NCBI GenBank assembly: GCA_030620095.1
Contig: JAUTXW010003832.1
Location: forward strand, 434,001-498,000
Length of the DNA: 64,000 bases
Direction: 5' to 3'
Source of the DNA: Kuschelorhynchus macadamiae
Taxonomy: Eukaryota > Arthropoda > Insecta > Coleoptera > Curculionidae
Numbering within the stretch: position 1 is the stretch's first letter; each line of letters opens with the position of its first letter. Positions 33,533-43,539 of the stretch are shown here, one piece after another. Below the pieces are notes generated by a model that saw only the letters and a program-made list of their open reading frames with translations, was not told where the DNA came from and ran no database searches. The position numbers were made by a program, and so were the translations under genes.

Positions 33533-33974
33533 TTTCATTTAGACCAAAGAAGGCGAAAATTTTCTCAAAAGAGGAAATTTCTAAATTTATAAATGAAGCG
33601 CCTGACGAAATTTATCTCCACATTAAAGTAGCTACTATATTTGGTTTGACGGGCGCATGTCGTCAAGAAGAACTAACAAAAATGCCATTGGATCACATTG
33701 AAGACAAAGGAAATATTTTATTAATAAATATTCCAGACACAAAAAAACTATCGTTCTAGAAGCTTTGTACTATCAGATGGAACTGAAAGCGGAAAATATT
33801 TAAAATTCGTCAGAAAATATGCGATTTTAAGAAAGCCAGAAACCCCACATAGGCGTTTTTTGTAAACTACAAGAAAGGAGTTTGCACAGTACAATGCATC
33901 GGAATAAACACCTTTGGTAAAATGTCATCAAATATTTCAGGTTATCTAGGTTATCTCTCAAATCCTGAACTATA
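33493..33974 (+). pseudogene. Crypton-like tyrosine recombinase, catalytic part 1
   Basis: Reads RPKKAKIFSKEEISKFINEA, then IYLHIKVATIFGLTGACRQE; the Arg in GACRQEEL is the first catalytic Arg of the tyrosine recombinase fold. It continues LTKMPLDHIED and NILLINIPDTK, then, after a frame change at about 33,750, SFVLSDGTESGKYLKFVRKY, TPHRRFF, a stop, and VCTVQCIGINTFGKM, reaching NPELY where the rosa-like element is inserted (33,974). The fold is the integrase/recombinase that in Cryptons performs DNA integration. Confidence 0.7.
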
Positions 33975-35811
33975 CAGGGTGTCCCAAACTGATTTAGTCA
34001 AGCTCTAGTTCCCAAACCGTTTGAGATATTTAGTTGGAATACAAACGAGAATTTGTAGCTATGAGGATACTTCGAATTGAAATCGAAGAAAAATGTGTTG
34101 AAAAAAAAAACATCCCAAAAAGTTCGACCCTAACCTTAAAATTTTAAATGCCATCCTGTATATTTTTTTATATAATTGTGTAAGATTGTAAATTCCCTAT
34201 TCAGTACTTTTTTTCCGATTGAAAGTCGGTTAACAAACAGCTTATAACATTTTATCTTCCTATCAAGTTAGCCATGATTCAATAAAACAAAAACAAAACA
34301 TTTTTGACACTTGTCAAATTGAACTAAATGAGAGTGCAAGTAAGGTTCTTTATTATTCCTGTCAATTTCGTGTTAAAATGCTAAATGTGTTTACTGCAGA
34401 AGAATACGTTAATATGATTATAATTTACGGTGAGTGCTTAAAAAATAAAAGAGGAGCCAGAGTCGTATATCGCATTCGTTTTCCTAATGCCTAATGAAAA
34501 TACATTTGTGAACCTAGAACGCATCCTGAGACAAGGACATTTTCAGACTGGAAATCGCAATAATTCCAGAAGATCGGTACGTAATGAAAAAAATATTATA
34601 AATATTTTAGCATATGTACATTTCAATCCTCATGTGTCAATTCGGAAATTCTCTGAAGAACTTAATATAACAAGAAGTTCTGTTGAGCGTATTTTACAAG
34701 ACTTTAAGTATCATCCTTATAAAGTTCATCTGGTGCAAGGACTCTATCCAGGTGACACTGACAGACGCCTGCAATTTATTGCAAGCATACTAGTTAAAAT
34801 TGAAGATGATCCAGCCTTTTTAGCTAAAATATTGTGGGGTGATGAAGCCAAGTTCCACAATAATGGTCTCATCAACAGGCATAATTCCAATTATTGGTCT
34901 CCAGTTAATCCGCATTGGGTAATGGAGACTAGATTTCAACGCATTTGGAGTGCTAATGTTTGGTGTGGATTATTTAATGGAAGGATTATTGGACCCTATT
35001 TTTATGAAGAGACTTTAACGGGAGAAAGGTACCTGCACTTTCTACAACACGTTCTACCTCAAGTTCTAGAAGAAATTCCGTTGGCTGAAAGTGGTGGCAG
35101 CAAGATGGAGCACCTGCTCATAATGCTCACATGGTTACCGAACTTCTCCAGAACAGGTTTGAGGCTAATTTCATCGCAAATGCTTCTCCCGTAATAAAGT
35201 GGCCTGCACGTTCGCCTAATCTTTCCCCCTTAGATTTTTTCTTGTGGGGAACCTTAAAAGATATGGCATATTTAAGTAAATCCAATGACGTAGAGGACCT
35301 GAAGAATAAAATTAGAAATGCCTGTCGCAGAATAACGCCACAAATGATAATTGCTACATGTCTGCGAAACCTTTTGACAAGATTTGAAGTTTGCGTTGCC
35401 GCTGAAGGTTTATAATTTGAACATTTATTACCGTAGATAGTCTGTAAAATAAAAAAAAATACATTGTAATTTTCTTGTTTTGTTTTAAGCGGATTTTTAA
35501 TTTACCCCATGGCTAACTTGATCGGAAAATCAAATGTTAATTTTCTAAGCTATTTCTTAACCGATTTTTAATCGGAAAAAAGTGCTGAATAGGGAACTTA
35601 CAATCCTACGAAATTATGTAAAAAATAAACAGGGTGTCGTTTAAAATTTTAAGGTTAGGGTCGAATTTTTTGGGACTATTTTTTTCCAAACGTTTTCCTT
35701 CGAAGTCTTTTTAAAGTATCCTCATAGCTACAAATTCTAGTTTTTATTCCAACTAAATATCTCAAACGATTTGGGAACCGGAGCCTGGCTAAATCAGTTT
35801 GGGACACCCTA
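33975..35811 (+). mobile_element. rosa-like (DD~41D) mariner element with ~300-bp inverted repeats
   Basis: Termini are YAGGGTGTCCCAAACTGATTTAG-like on both sides. Homology extends inward about 300 bp: left 33,975 to about 34,280, right about 35,505 to 35,811, including AAAATTTTAA, GTTCCCTATTCAG and the innermost ATCAAGTTAGCCATG. The TA duplication at 33,973-33,974 and 35,812-35,813 is defined exactly because removing the insert plus one TA rejoins the recombinase frame as NPELYTRHSF. The element length is 1,837 bp. Such long inverted repeats are unusual for mariner-type elements. Confidence 0.85.
34378..35415 (+). pseudogene. rosa-like mariner transposase, two frameshifts
   Basis: Coding starts at 34,378 (MLNVFTAEEYVNMIIIYGEC ... 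RIRFPN). The frame changes near 34,488, continues as TFVNLERILRQGHFQTG, NPHVSIRKFSEELNITRSS (HTH region), ILWGDEAKFHNNG (first catalytic Asp) and NVWCGLFNGRIIGPYF, and changes again near 35,095. WQQDGAPAHNAH holds the second Asp, followed by VIKWPARSPNLSPLDFFLWG with the third Asp. The Asp2-Asp3 gap is 42 residues, close to the 41 of the rosa group. It ends RNLLTRFEVCVAAEGL. Two indels make it inactive; otherwise it is about full length (~345 residues). Confidence 0.8.
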
Positions 35812-36036
35812 TATACTCGCCACAGTTTCCTACGTTCAGCTGCCACAATGCTTGCAGATTCCGGAGAAAGAATAACAAATCTCAAACGCCTCGGAGGTTG
35901 GAAATCTTCAACCGTGGCAGAAGGTTATTTAGAAAGCTCAACAAGTCTTCAAAAGAATCTATTTAATAAAGTATTGAACCTCAGTTGTATTCCTTCTACT
36001 AGTCACCAATTTTCACCAGTGGAGTCTACCAAATAG
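35812..36036 (+). pseudogene. Crypton-like tyrosine recombinase, catalytic part 2
   Basis: Continuation of the recombinase after the rosa-like insert: TRHSFLRSAATMLADSGERI, then LKRLGGWKSSTVAEGYLESS with the nucleophilic Tyr in EGY. The conserved block H-x-x-R is usually HCFRRS or similar; here the fourth position is Leu (HSFLRS), so the second catalytic Arg appears lost. The ORF ends at 36,036 (PVESTK). Non-coding sequence with ACTTTTCCG motifs follows. Confidence 0.75.
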
Positions 36037-36407
36037 ACCTCTTCCAACCAAATAGTTACCCCCTCGGCGACGGTTACAAAAATAATTAATAATTAATTAG
36101 TCCCCGAGTTCCTTGGAAAAAAATCTAGGCTCTGAAATTAATTTACAAACTGCACGTTTACTATTTATGTTGTTAATAATAATTAATTTGTGATTATGAA
36201 TTTGATATAAATAAACGAGTCTTTTTAACTTTTGGGTTTTTCCACATGCTCGTAGAAAAAATAGTGTACCTTAAACGTGCGTAAAGTGACTTTTCCGTAG
36301 GCGACTTCAACTGCGTGCCGAAAAGTAGCACTTTGTTCGGTAAACTACTACAATCCACTTTGAAAATTTTACTCCGTGAATTCGGCTCTAAATTAATTAT
36401 TTAATAA

Positions 36408-36516
36408 CAAAAATATAATGACTGAATACGTGCAGTCAATTCGGTGTTTTGATGTCTAATACTACTTAAAAGGTCTCACTGTTTTTATTAGTTTGGCGCC
36501 GACTTCAGGGACTAAA
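36408..36516 (+). repeat. Segment repeated from 33,432-33,532
   Basis: Second copy of the segment carrying CAATTCGGTGTTTTGATG and TTTGGCGCCGACTTCAGGG, with a ~12-nt insertion relative to the first copy. Confidence 0.75.
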
Positions 36517-37079
36517 ATTTTCTAAATTTTATAATCCTTTAATGTCTTACTTATTAATGAAGATACCTCGACTATAACCCATTATCTTTATATAAGATCT
36601 TACGGGAATAATGCAAAGTTACATTTTCAATACCACACCGTAAATGCAGTATTTATTTTTGCTTAAAGTATAAATAGTGTGTTAACCACAAGTGTCTGAA
36701 GTACATGAATGTAATAAGAAAATTACCATAAAATGTAGTCTAAATGAATAGCGAGAACGGTAGCAAACGCGAGAAAGTTTAATTACGCTCGCATTAATGT
36801 CTCAATGTAAAATGTTTTATAAGGGTTGAAAGTGCCTTTCAAGCCAACTCCAGAAAGTCATATTTGGACCAAATGACTGTGTCTCAGTTTGAGCGTAAAT
36901 TTAAGTTGTTTGTAAAATTAGTAGGTTATTATTAAAAGCGCTCGCTTTCCTGGAAAAACGTACGAAATAACGCATTATTAGAAACCACTAATTTTTGTCA
37001 TAATAACATGGGTAATGTTAATGATATTTTAGGAATTTTACGGAAAGAAATGTTTGAAAATAGGTTTGCAGAAATAGGA

Positions 37080-37144
<65 letters not shown>

Positions 37145-37435
37145 CATGTATGTTCATTATATTACCGCAATTATGATTAGATTAACTTTGAATTTTTACA
37201 ATAGCTGTGTTAGAATCTTGATTGAGCTACCCAAAATTAAATGTTTATCAGAATTTTTAAGCAATCGCTTTTATTGAATATACCAAATATGAAAGATACT
37301 GCGAAAATTTCAAATAATTATATATTTATCCGACCCTTGAACTGAAATAATGGGAAAATAAATGTAAAAACAAAATATTCTTTGCAAATATTTTTAGTAC
37401 ACAGCGTGTCCCAGCCAAAACTGAAGCAAATAAAA
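36517..37435. other. AT-rich spacer
   Basis: No genes seen. It includes an (AT)n tract at 37,083-37,142. Confidence 0.4.
37083..37142. repeat. (AT)n microsatellite
   Basis: About 28 uninterrupted AT dinucleotides. Confidence 0.95.
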
Positions 37436-38167
37436 CAGTGGCGGCTCTTCCATAGGATCATTTGGTCAATAAGTCCCCAAAAATATTTCAGAATAAAATT
37501 ATTCGTTTGAATTGGATATGTGGTTGTGAATTGTCTAACTCATTTTACTGCTATGTTTGTTTGTTTTTTTTTTGTAAGGACTCGTCGGACTCTTTATGGT
37601 GCAAAACGGGTGTTAAAGACTTAAAACACTTAAAAGAAAAAATAAAAAAACATGCGTTTTCTGCAGATCACGTGAAATGTTCGGTGAACTAGGCTAAAGT
37701 TGGAATTGTTGATATTCGCACTCAGCTAGACACAGATTATAGAAAATCGCTTAGAGATTCTAATGAAAATGTATCCAAAAATCGTTATATTTTAAACAAA
37801 ATTATAGATTATGTAAAATTTTGTGGGGCATTCGAGCCGGCACTACGTGGCCATAATGAAATGGCTTTGTCTGAAAATCCAGGGGTTTTTCGAGGGCTTA
37901 TAAATTTTGTTGAGGAGTTGGGCCAAGATAGACTATCCGCTTTAGCAATGTTAAGTATCGAGGAATCGTTTATAAAAGGAATATGCGTGCAATTTTAACG
38001 AATATGTCATTCAGCATTTTTCCAATTCTAAAGAACGAAGAGTAGACCTGAACTTCAAGAGAATTTAAAGCTCAATTTAAAGATAAGGTATTTATTTTTA
38101 TTTTAAGTATGCCTATTTTTACATTTGTTTTTCACCTACCAATATAATTCACCACGAGCCGCCACTG
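37436..38167 (+). mobile_element. Internally deleted hAT element (copy A)
   Basis: Bounded by CAGTGGCGGCTC at 37,436 and its inverted counterpart GAGCCGCCACTG ending 38,167. The 8-bp flanks (AAATAAAA, CATTTAAA) do not match, so no duplication can be claimed. Coding remnants: a TTF-type zinc-finger region (RLNWICGCELSNSFYCYVCL, SLWCKTGVKDLKHL), IVDIRTQLDTDYRKSL, LNKIIDYVKFCGAFEPALRG, NPGVFRGLINF, then directly the C-terminal tail ELGQDRLSALAMLSIEESF. The DDE core between them is missing. Confidence 0.75.
37462..38070 (+). pseudogene. hAT (ZMYM1-like) transposase, internally deleted
   Basis: N-terminal zinc-finger part 37,500-37,690 ends at an in-frame TAG (37,690). The reading continues through GRNPGVFRG-type sequence to about 37,915 and jumps to the C-terminal ELGQDRLSALAML, then FNEYVIQHFSNSKERRVDLN after a stop at about 37,998. 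In full-length relatives several hundred residues lie between these parts. The same junction is present in copy B at 48,490-48,510. Confidence 0.7.
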
Positions 38168-38186
38168 CATTTAAATAACCCAATAG

Positions 38187-38325
38187 CCGGTTGCACAAAA
38201 CTTTATTTACGTGACAAATTTAACTGACGTTTAGACTAATTTTTTACGTTGACACTTTTACGTGGTCTGTCACACTCTGAGCCGTCTGGTTAGTTAATAC
38301 TTAGTTAAATGCTTTGTGCAACCCA
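38187..38325. mobile_element. Short MITE with GGTTGCACAAA ends
   Basis: Inverted ends GGTTGCACAAA (38,189) and TTTGTGCAACC (ending 38,323) about 135 bp apart, with inner matches around TTAACTRACGTTTAG/AACTAAGTATTAA. There is no coding capacity. It has the form of a miniature inverted-repeat element common in insects; the superfamily is not determined. Confidence 0.65.
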
Positions 38326-38394
38326 CCATATATCTAATAAACTGACGCACGCTTCTCACTATTCGTTGATTAGTCCCTTCGTTCATTCATCCGC

Positions 38395-38775
38395 GTAGTA
38401 TGGAGAGTCCAGTTCATCCGTTCGATTCGTTGCGCGGCTATTCCGTCTTTTGAGTGAATAATCAAGTAAGCTTTGATCTCGGCGTTCTAGGCTAATCTTT
38501 TGTTGTTTGTGTATTTTCAAACATTGAGAGGCATGAAATAAAAATTGATGAATTCGTTGATTTTCCCATTCGTCCATTTATAAGTATGGATGAATCGAAC
38601 AGATGAATCGAACCGCTAGTGAGCAGCGGGCTTAAGTTCATTCGTCGCGTGGACGATCCGGTTCATCCGCTCGTTTCCGTTGCGCAGCGTTTCCGTCTTT
38701 TAAGTAGGCTTTGACCTCGGCGAACCTTTCGTCTGGATCAAATCTTTTGTTTTTTATGTATTTTCATTCATATCG
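38395..38775 (+). repeat. Diverged direct repeat, two units
   Basis: Unit 1 (38,395-38,530) and unit 2 (38,645-38,775) share in order GTTCATCCG, TCGTTGCGC, TTCCGTCTTTT, GCTTTGA(T/C)CTCGGCG and AATCTTTTGTT followed by TGTATTTTCA. Possibly a degenerate coding exon duplicated within a DNA transposon. No family recognised. Confidence 0.5.
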
Positions 38776-39550
38776 ATGTGAATGTATTAAATAAGAATTG
38801 CTAAATATGGCGTATTCCGCATGAGTAGTTGAAGTTTGTTTGTGTTTGATGGTTCATGAGTGCGAAATACGTTATTCCATACGGGTTTTAGGCTATACTT
38901 TTTCTACGACTCTAAAAATTAGTATAGTATACAAAAATATCTTAAAATATATTCCAACACCAGTTATGATTAATACCGTAATAATTGATGGAATCGAGGT
39001 AATTTCGTTAATAAAAACGGTATCAGAATTTTAATATTCTATATTAGCCATGGAAAAAGAAAATTTCTTACAAGACTATTGTATGTGTAATAATTTCTGT
39101 GCTTTGGAATATCAATGTGACTAAAAAAAAAATGAGGGCAAAAATCTACGGGGTAATTAAAAACAATGGTACAAACTACATTATTTTATCACTTTTAGAT
39201 TAATAGATAGAGGCCAAAATGCTTCAAATTTGCCTGAGATACCCAGTATTTGCTTGAAATAAGGTAGCATGTTCCGCTACATAGTAGCTCCATTGGACCT
39301 TAGAAACACTAATTGTCTATTTAGATATCTACTTGTAATTCCTTGACTCTTACGAAGGTACCAACTACAAAATTAAACTAAAACTAAAAAACTTTTTTAA
39401 AAGAGATGAGCTATTAACTTCTGCCTTATGCCCAGGTCATTTTTTACAAATTTTTGTACTACTGAAAAATAATTATACGATATAAAAACGATTTTGGAAT
39501 TTTTTTAATAAAGATGTGTTAATATTTAAGTTAATAAGGAGGCAAGGATC
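38776..39550. other. Spacer without recognised genes
   Basis: Short ORFs only. Nothing recognised. Confidence 0.3.
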
Positions 39551-39753
39551 AGATTTTAAGATATTTTTGACATTTACCCCCTCTCCACATTTTGAATGGT
39601 GGTTGCCAACTTTGAGATGTCATATGGAATGGTATTATTTTTTTCCGACAGTTCGGTCGTCTGTCAAAAACTTCGTAAGTCCCTTAAAATCTTTGGATTT
39701 GTTTTACTGGTTGCCTAGTTACGAATTAAAAAAAAACTAAAATAACAATAAAC

Positions 39754-40640
39754 CTAGTATTGAATGACTAAAATTAAATGACGCTTGTCCTTAAGAAGGT
39801 GGTCTAAATGATGTCCATCGACTTCTAAACGGGAACGATTTAATATTTCGGGGTTGCTAAATGTACACGCCCGTCGAATTCGATTTTTCATATCTTCTGG
39901 TATGATTGGCGGTATTGCAATAACCTTGTTTCTTAGAAATCCCCACAAAAGAATCTAAAGGGTTCATATCAGGTGACCTAGCAGGACATTTTACAGAGTC
40001 TCCACGACAAACCCGCCTATTTCCAAACATGCCATTGAGGGTGTCTCAAACTGATCGCGTACCATTTTGTTGAAACCACACTTGTTGTTGATCTTCATCG
40101 TGATTAAAATGCCGGGGTAACTCATCTCCTATAAAATTGTCGTACATTGCCCGTTTAGGGGGATATCGAAAAAATGTGGGCCAATGACTCTGTCTCCAAC
40201 TAAACTAAACCACATCATGTGTTAACTCACCATGGAAGCTGATTCGCTACAACTCTCATCCAATGTAGACTTTAACGTGTTCAGCAGTGCATATTATGTC
40301 GATTTAGCTTAAATTTAAAGATCAAAGAATGACTATGGAACGCAGTACAAAATAAAAACTTCCTGACCGCAATTATTGCTTCATCATAAAACATAATGTT
40401 TTTGATAAATATCTTTGGTTTCTTGAATTTTAAATTCAAAATACGAAATATTATCCGATTTCAAAAACTTGACCATTTGGTGAACAGTGACAGGATAGGG
40501 GTGAAAATTGTTCAACTTTAAAATGGTCAGCACCGATTTTTGACACAATCCTGTTTCAGTAGCAAGTTGTCTGGATCCAACATGGGGATTTAAATCAACT
40601 GCCCACAAAATACCAACTTCATTGCTTTTTTTATGTGTTC
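39754..40640 (-). pseudogene. Tc1/mariner (rosa-like) transposase relic, left arm
   Basis: From 40,640 leftward: WAVDLNPHVGSRQLATETGL, then QKSVLTILKLNNFHPYPVTV (helix-turn-helix part). Degenerate middle sequence follows, and finally FLWGFLRNKV-like sequence and NRIRRACTFSNPEILNRSRL, ending HLILVIQY at 39,754. Numerous stops. The motifs NPHV.SRQL and the SLDFFLW-type end relate it to the family of the element at 33,975-35,811. Confidence 0.6.
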
Positions 40641-40974
40641 GAATGCTTTTATTAAAACGAAGTTTTCCGGTAGTGCGTCATCTATATTCTAGTCGCTTGA
40701 ATGCCATGTGAGATTTTTAAATGGCAGGAAATCTAATAGCTTACAATTGCACAATTTCCTTGTAGTTCCTTCTGCACCCAAAATTAACAACATATCAATC
40801 TAAATGTAGTTTTGTTCCATGGTTTTAGAGGTAATAAACTGATACTGTTAACTCGAATTTGACAAGTTGTCAATGTCACAAGTTGAAACACACCCTAACC
40901 TAAGTAACGCTCAATTGAAAAAGTTGTGAACAATTGCCAAAAAAGAATTCGAACATATATAAGAACCAATGAAA

Positions 40975-41795
40975 AGATGGCAGTTGGTATTTGGGGGCAG
41001 TTGATTTAAATCCCAATGTTGTATCCTCACAACTGGCTACTAATTCAGGAGTGTGTCAAAATCGATGCTGACTATTTTAAAATTGAACAGTTTTCAACCA
41101 CATCATGTCGCTTTTCACCAAAAATTGTATGGCCAAGATTTTCAAAGTCGGATAAGATTTTGTAACTGGTCAAGATTTAATAATAAAGCAAACAACGATT
41201 TTTTAAGAACCATTATTTTTTCTGATGAGGCAACCTTTAGTAATCGTCGTCAGGTAAATTTTTATTATACATTCCATGACTCATTCTTTGCTCTTTAAAA
41301 TTATGGCAAACTGACATAATATGCACTATTGGGCATCTGAAAGTCCAAACTGGATGAGAGTTGAATCGAATCAGCATCCTTCATCAGTTAACACATGGTG
41401 TAGTTTAGTTGGAGACAGAGTCAGACACATTTTTTCGATGATCCCCTAAATGGGGAAATGTACGACAATTTTTTAAGAGATAAATTACCCCGACTTCTAA
41501 CACTTTTCGTGACAGAGATACATTCTATCGCATATTCGGAGATAGGTGGATTGGTCTTGGAGGTCCTGTAAACTGGCCTGCTAGAACTCCTGATATGAAC
41601 TCGTTAGATTTTTTCTTGTGGAGGTTTCTAAAAAAACAAAGTTATCGCAATACCGCTAACCATACCAGAAAATACGAGAAATCGAAATCGACATTTAGTA
41701 ACTCTGAAATATTAAGTCCCTCCCGTTTAGAGGTCGATGGACATCATTTTGAACACCTTCCTAACAACAAGCGTCATTTAATTTTAGTCATTTAA
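40975..41795 (+). pseudogene. Tc1/mariner (rosa-like) transposase relic, right arm
   Basis: Mirror of the left-arm relic. SMLTILKLNSFQPHHVAFHQ and YGQDFQSRIRFCNWS lead to TIIFSDEATFSN (first catalytic Asp), then broken frames with NWPARTPDMNSLDFFLWRFL-type sequence (third Asp in SLDFF), SKSTFSNSEILSPSRLEVDG and HLILVI at 41,795. Inactive. Confidence 0.65.
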
Positions 41796-41890
41796 TACTA
41801 GGTTTATTGACATTGTGTGTTTTTTTTTTTAATTCGTAAAAATATGGAGAGGGGGTAATTGTCAAAAATATCTAAAAATCCGACTCCCTG

Positions 41891-43389
41891 CTAGAAAGGC
41901 AGGGGGTCAGATTATTAACTTATCAATTTTTTATTAAAAAATTTCAAACCGTTTTCCCTATATCGCCTTGTTACACTTTAAAATCCTCACATAGAATAAC
42001 GATTTAAATAAATAAAAATGGATTAAAAAGTTCAAAATATGTCAACTTTACAGTAACGATAGCTATGAAACTCGGCTAAAATGTCTTAAATATTTAGAAT
42101 AGATTCGCATTAATTAGGTCACCCACATATCAATTCGAATTCGAACGAAATTTAAATTGTAAATTAATTCTCTGTAGTTTGCCTAACCGAGAATCATAAA
42201 ATTGTAAGAAAGGACGGATTAGCATGTCACGTCGCACTTGACAATTTAAATTTATTCCTGATAGGAAGAGTGTATTGAATGACGTGGAATTGGAAATAGC
42301 GTTTGCTATTTTATGGGAAGAGAATATACTGAAAAGATAAATGACAATTGGAGTCGGAATTAAACACTCAAGCTATAATAGACGGAATGAGGAACAATTG
42401 AGAAGATATGATAATCATCAGAGCAGAAGATTTGGGTAAAATTTAATTAGGAAGATTTAATAAACTAAGAAATATGTCACTGAAACAAAGAAAGGTTTAC
42501 AGAATAACATTTTTAAATATAAACAATGTCAAAATCCATTAAAAAAAAAAGGTTTCGAATCCGACGAAATGGGGATTCAGAGGAGTTCAAGAGGGCCCAA
42601 TTTGTCAAAAAAACCGTTGGAACCTGTCGATTTTGTTCTTAACATAATGAGTTTTTCATTTTTCGAATGTCAATTAGATGCTCCTCGAGATTTTGTACTT
42701 TCTTTATGTTGTTTATGACTATTTAACTAATAGCAAATCTTATTGGATATTCTGAACTTACAGATTTTATACTCTTTGTATATATTAGCCTGTCGCGGGC
42801 AGGCGGTGCAATATGGAACTAAAACTTTTTGTCATATAATTTAATGAAATTTTGAACACATGATCTTGAGTATATTGCCTAAATATCTAAATGGTATAAG
42901 AGTGAAGAAGGAATGTTTAGACAACATTTAGAAATAAAAAATGGCGAGCACATGACATGGCGAGCAAATTTTGTGATTTGTGCAAGTTCGTTTAAATCAG
43001 TATCTCTTAAATCGGTAAAAATTCAAAATGGCAGCGCCAACATTGTGAATTAAAGAGTATAAAATAAATACTATATTAAACATTTTTTAACCCAGGTTTG
43101 TGTAAATTAAACTAAAAAGCAAAATTTTAGCAAAGTGAGCTCTAGTTACAATACTTATAAGCCCCTTATATCTTTCACTATGAGGCACCCCACGATTTTT
43201 TTTTATTTTTTACTTTTTAATTTATTTTATAGAAGCGTGCTTTTTAAGTTTTTTTAGTTGTTTATGTATCCAGGGTATAGTAAGTAGATGTTAATGCCCT
43301 AAGGGCGACGATCTGACTCGAGGCTTTCTAAGTCGCTCGAGTTCTAGTTTCTATTAGGTATTCATGTTGTACCAAATGAGACGTGTTTA
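41891..43389. other. Spacer without recognised genes
   Basis: AT-rich, no coding motifs. A patch at 42,540-42,640 and a GC-richer one near 42,790-42,820 look repeat-derived but have no partner here. Confidence 0.3.
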
Positions 43390-43500
43390 ATGGACAAAGT
43401 TGCATTAATATTTGGTACATGTCGATGGCAAAAACTTGTGAATATGCGCGTTACTCACGTAGAAAATAAAAAATCAGTTTTCGTGATAAATATACCAGAG
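43390..43500 (+). pseudogene. Crypton-like tyrosine recombinase, short fragment
   Basis: MDKVALIFGTCRWQKLVNMR, then VTHVENKKSVFVINIPEKK, matches the block around the first catalytic Arg seen at 33,640-33,750 (KVATIFGLTGACRQEELTKM ... NILLINIPDTK). It runs straight into the (TAA)n tract where the LINE is inserted. Confidence 0.6.
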
Positions 43501-43505
43501 AAAAA

Positions 43506-43506
<1 letters not shown>

Positions 43507-43538
<32 letters not shown>
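43507..43538 (+). repeat. (TAA)n microsatellite, left of LINE
   Basis: About ten AAT/TAA units directly upstream of the Dong/R4-like LINE. A second tract lies at its 3' end. Confidence 0.95.

Positions 43539-43539
<1 letters not shown>

Larger units (their letters stand above)
39551..41890. repeat. Large palindrome of two transposase relics, head-to-head
   Basis: The outer ends pair: GATATTTTTGACATTTACC followed by CCCTCTCCA at the left, and TGGAGAGGGGGTAATTGTC followed by AAAAATATC at the right. The arms run about 39,551-40,660 and 40,945-41,890, with a unique centre of about 280 bp. Each arm carries a degenerate copy of the same transposase, 5' ends facing inward. The arms are diverged from each other. 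Confidence 0.75.

Noticed and set aside
37428..38175. 8-bp target duplication for hAT copy A
   Set aside because: AAATAAAA and CATTTAAA do not match, so none is claimed.
38383..38577. 64-codon minus-strand ORF as a Harbinger-type DNA-binding domain
   Set aside because: Repeat structure is present, but I could not identify SANT/Myb tryptophans or a catalytic partner.
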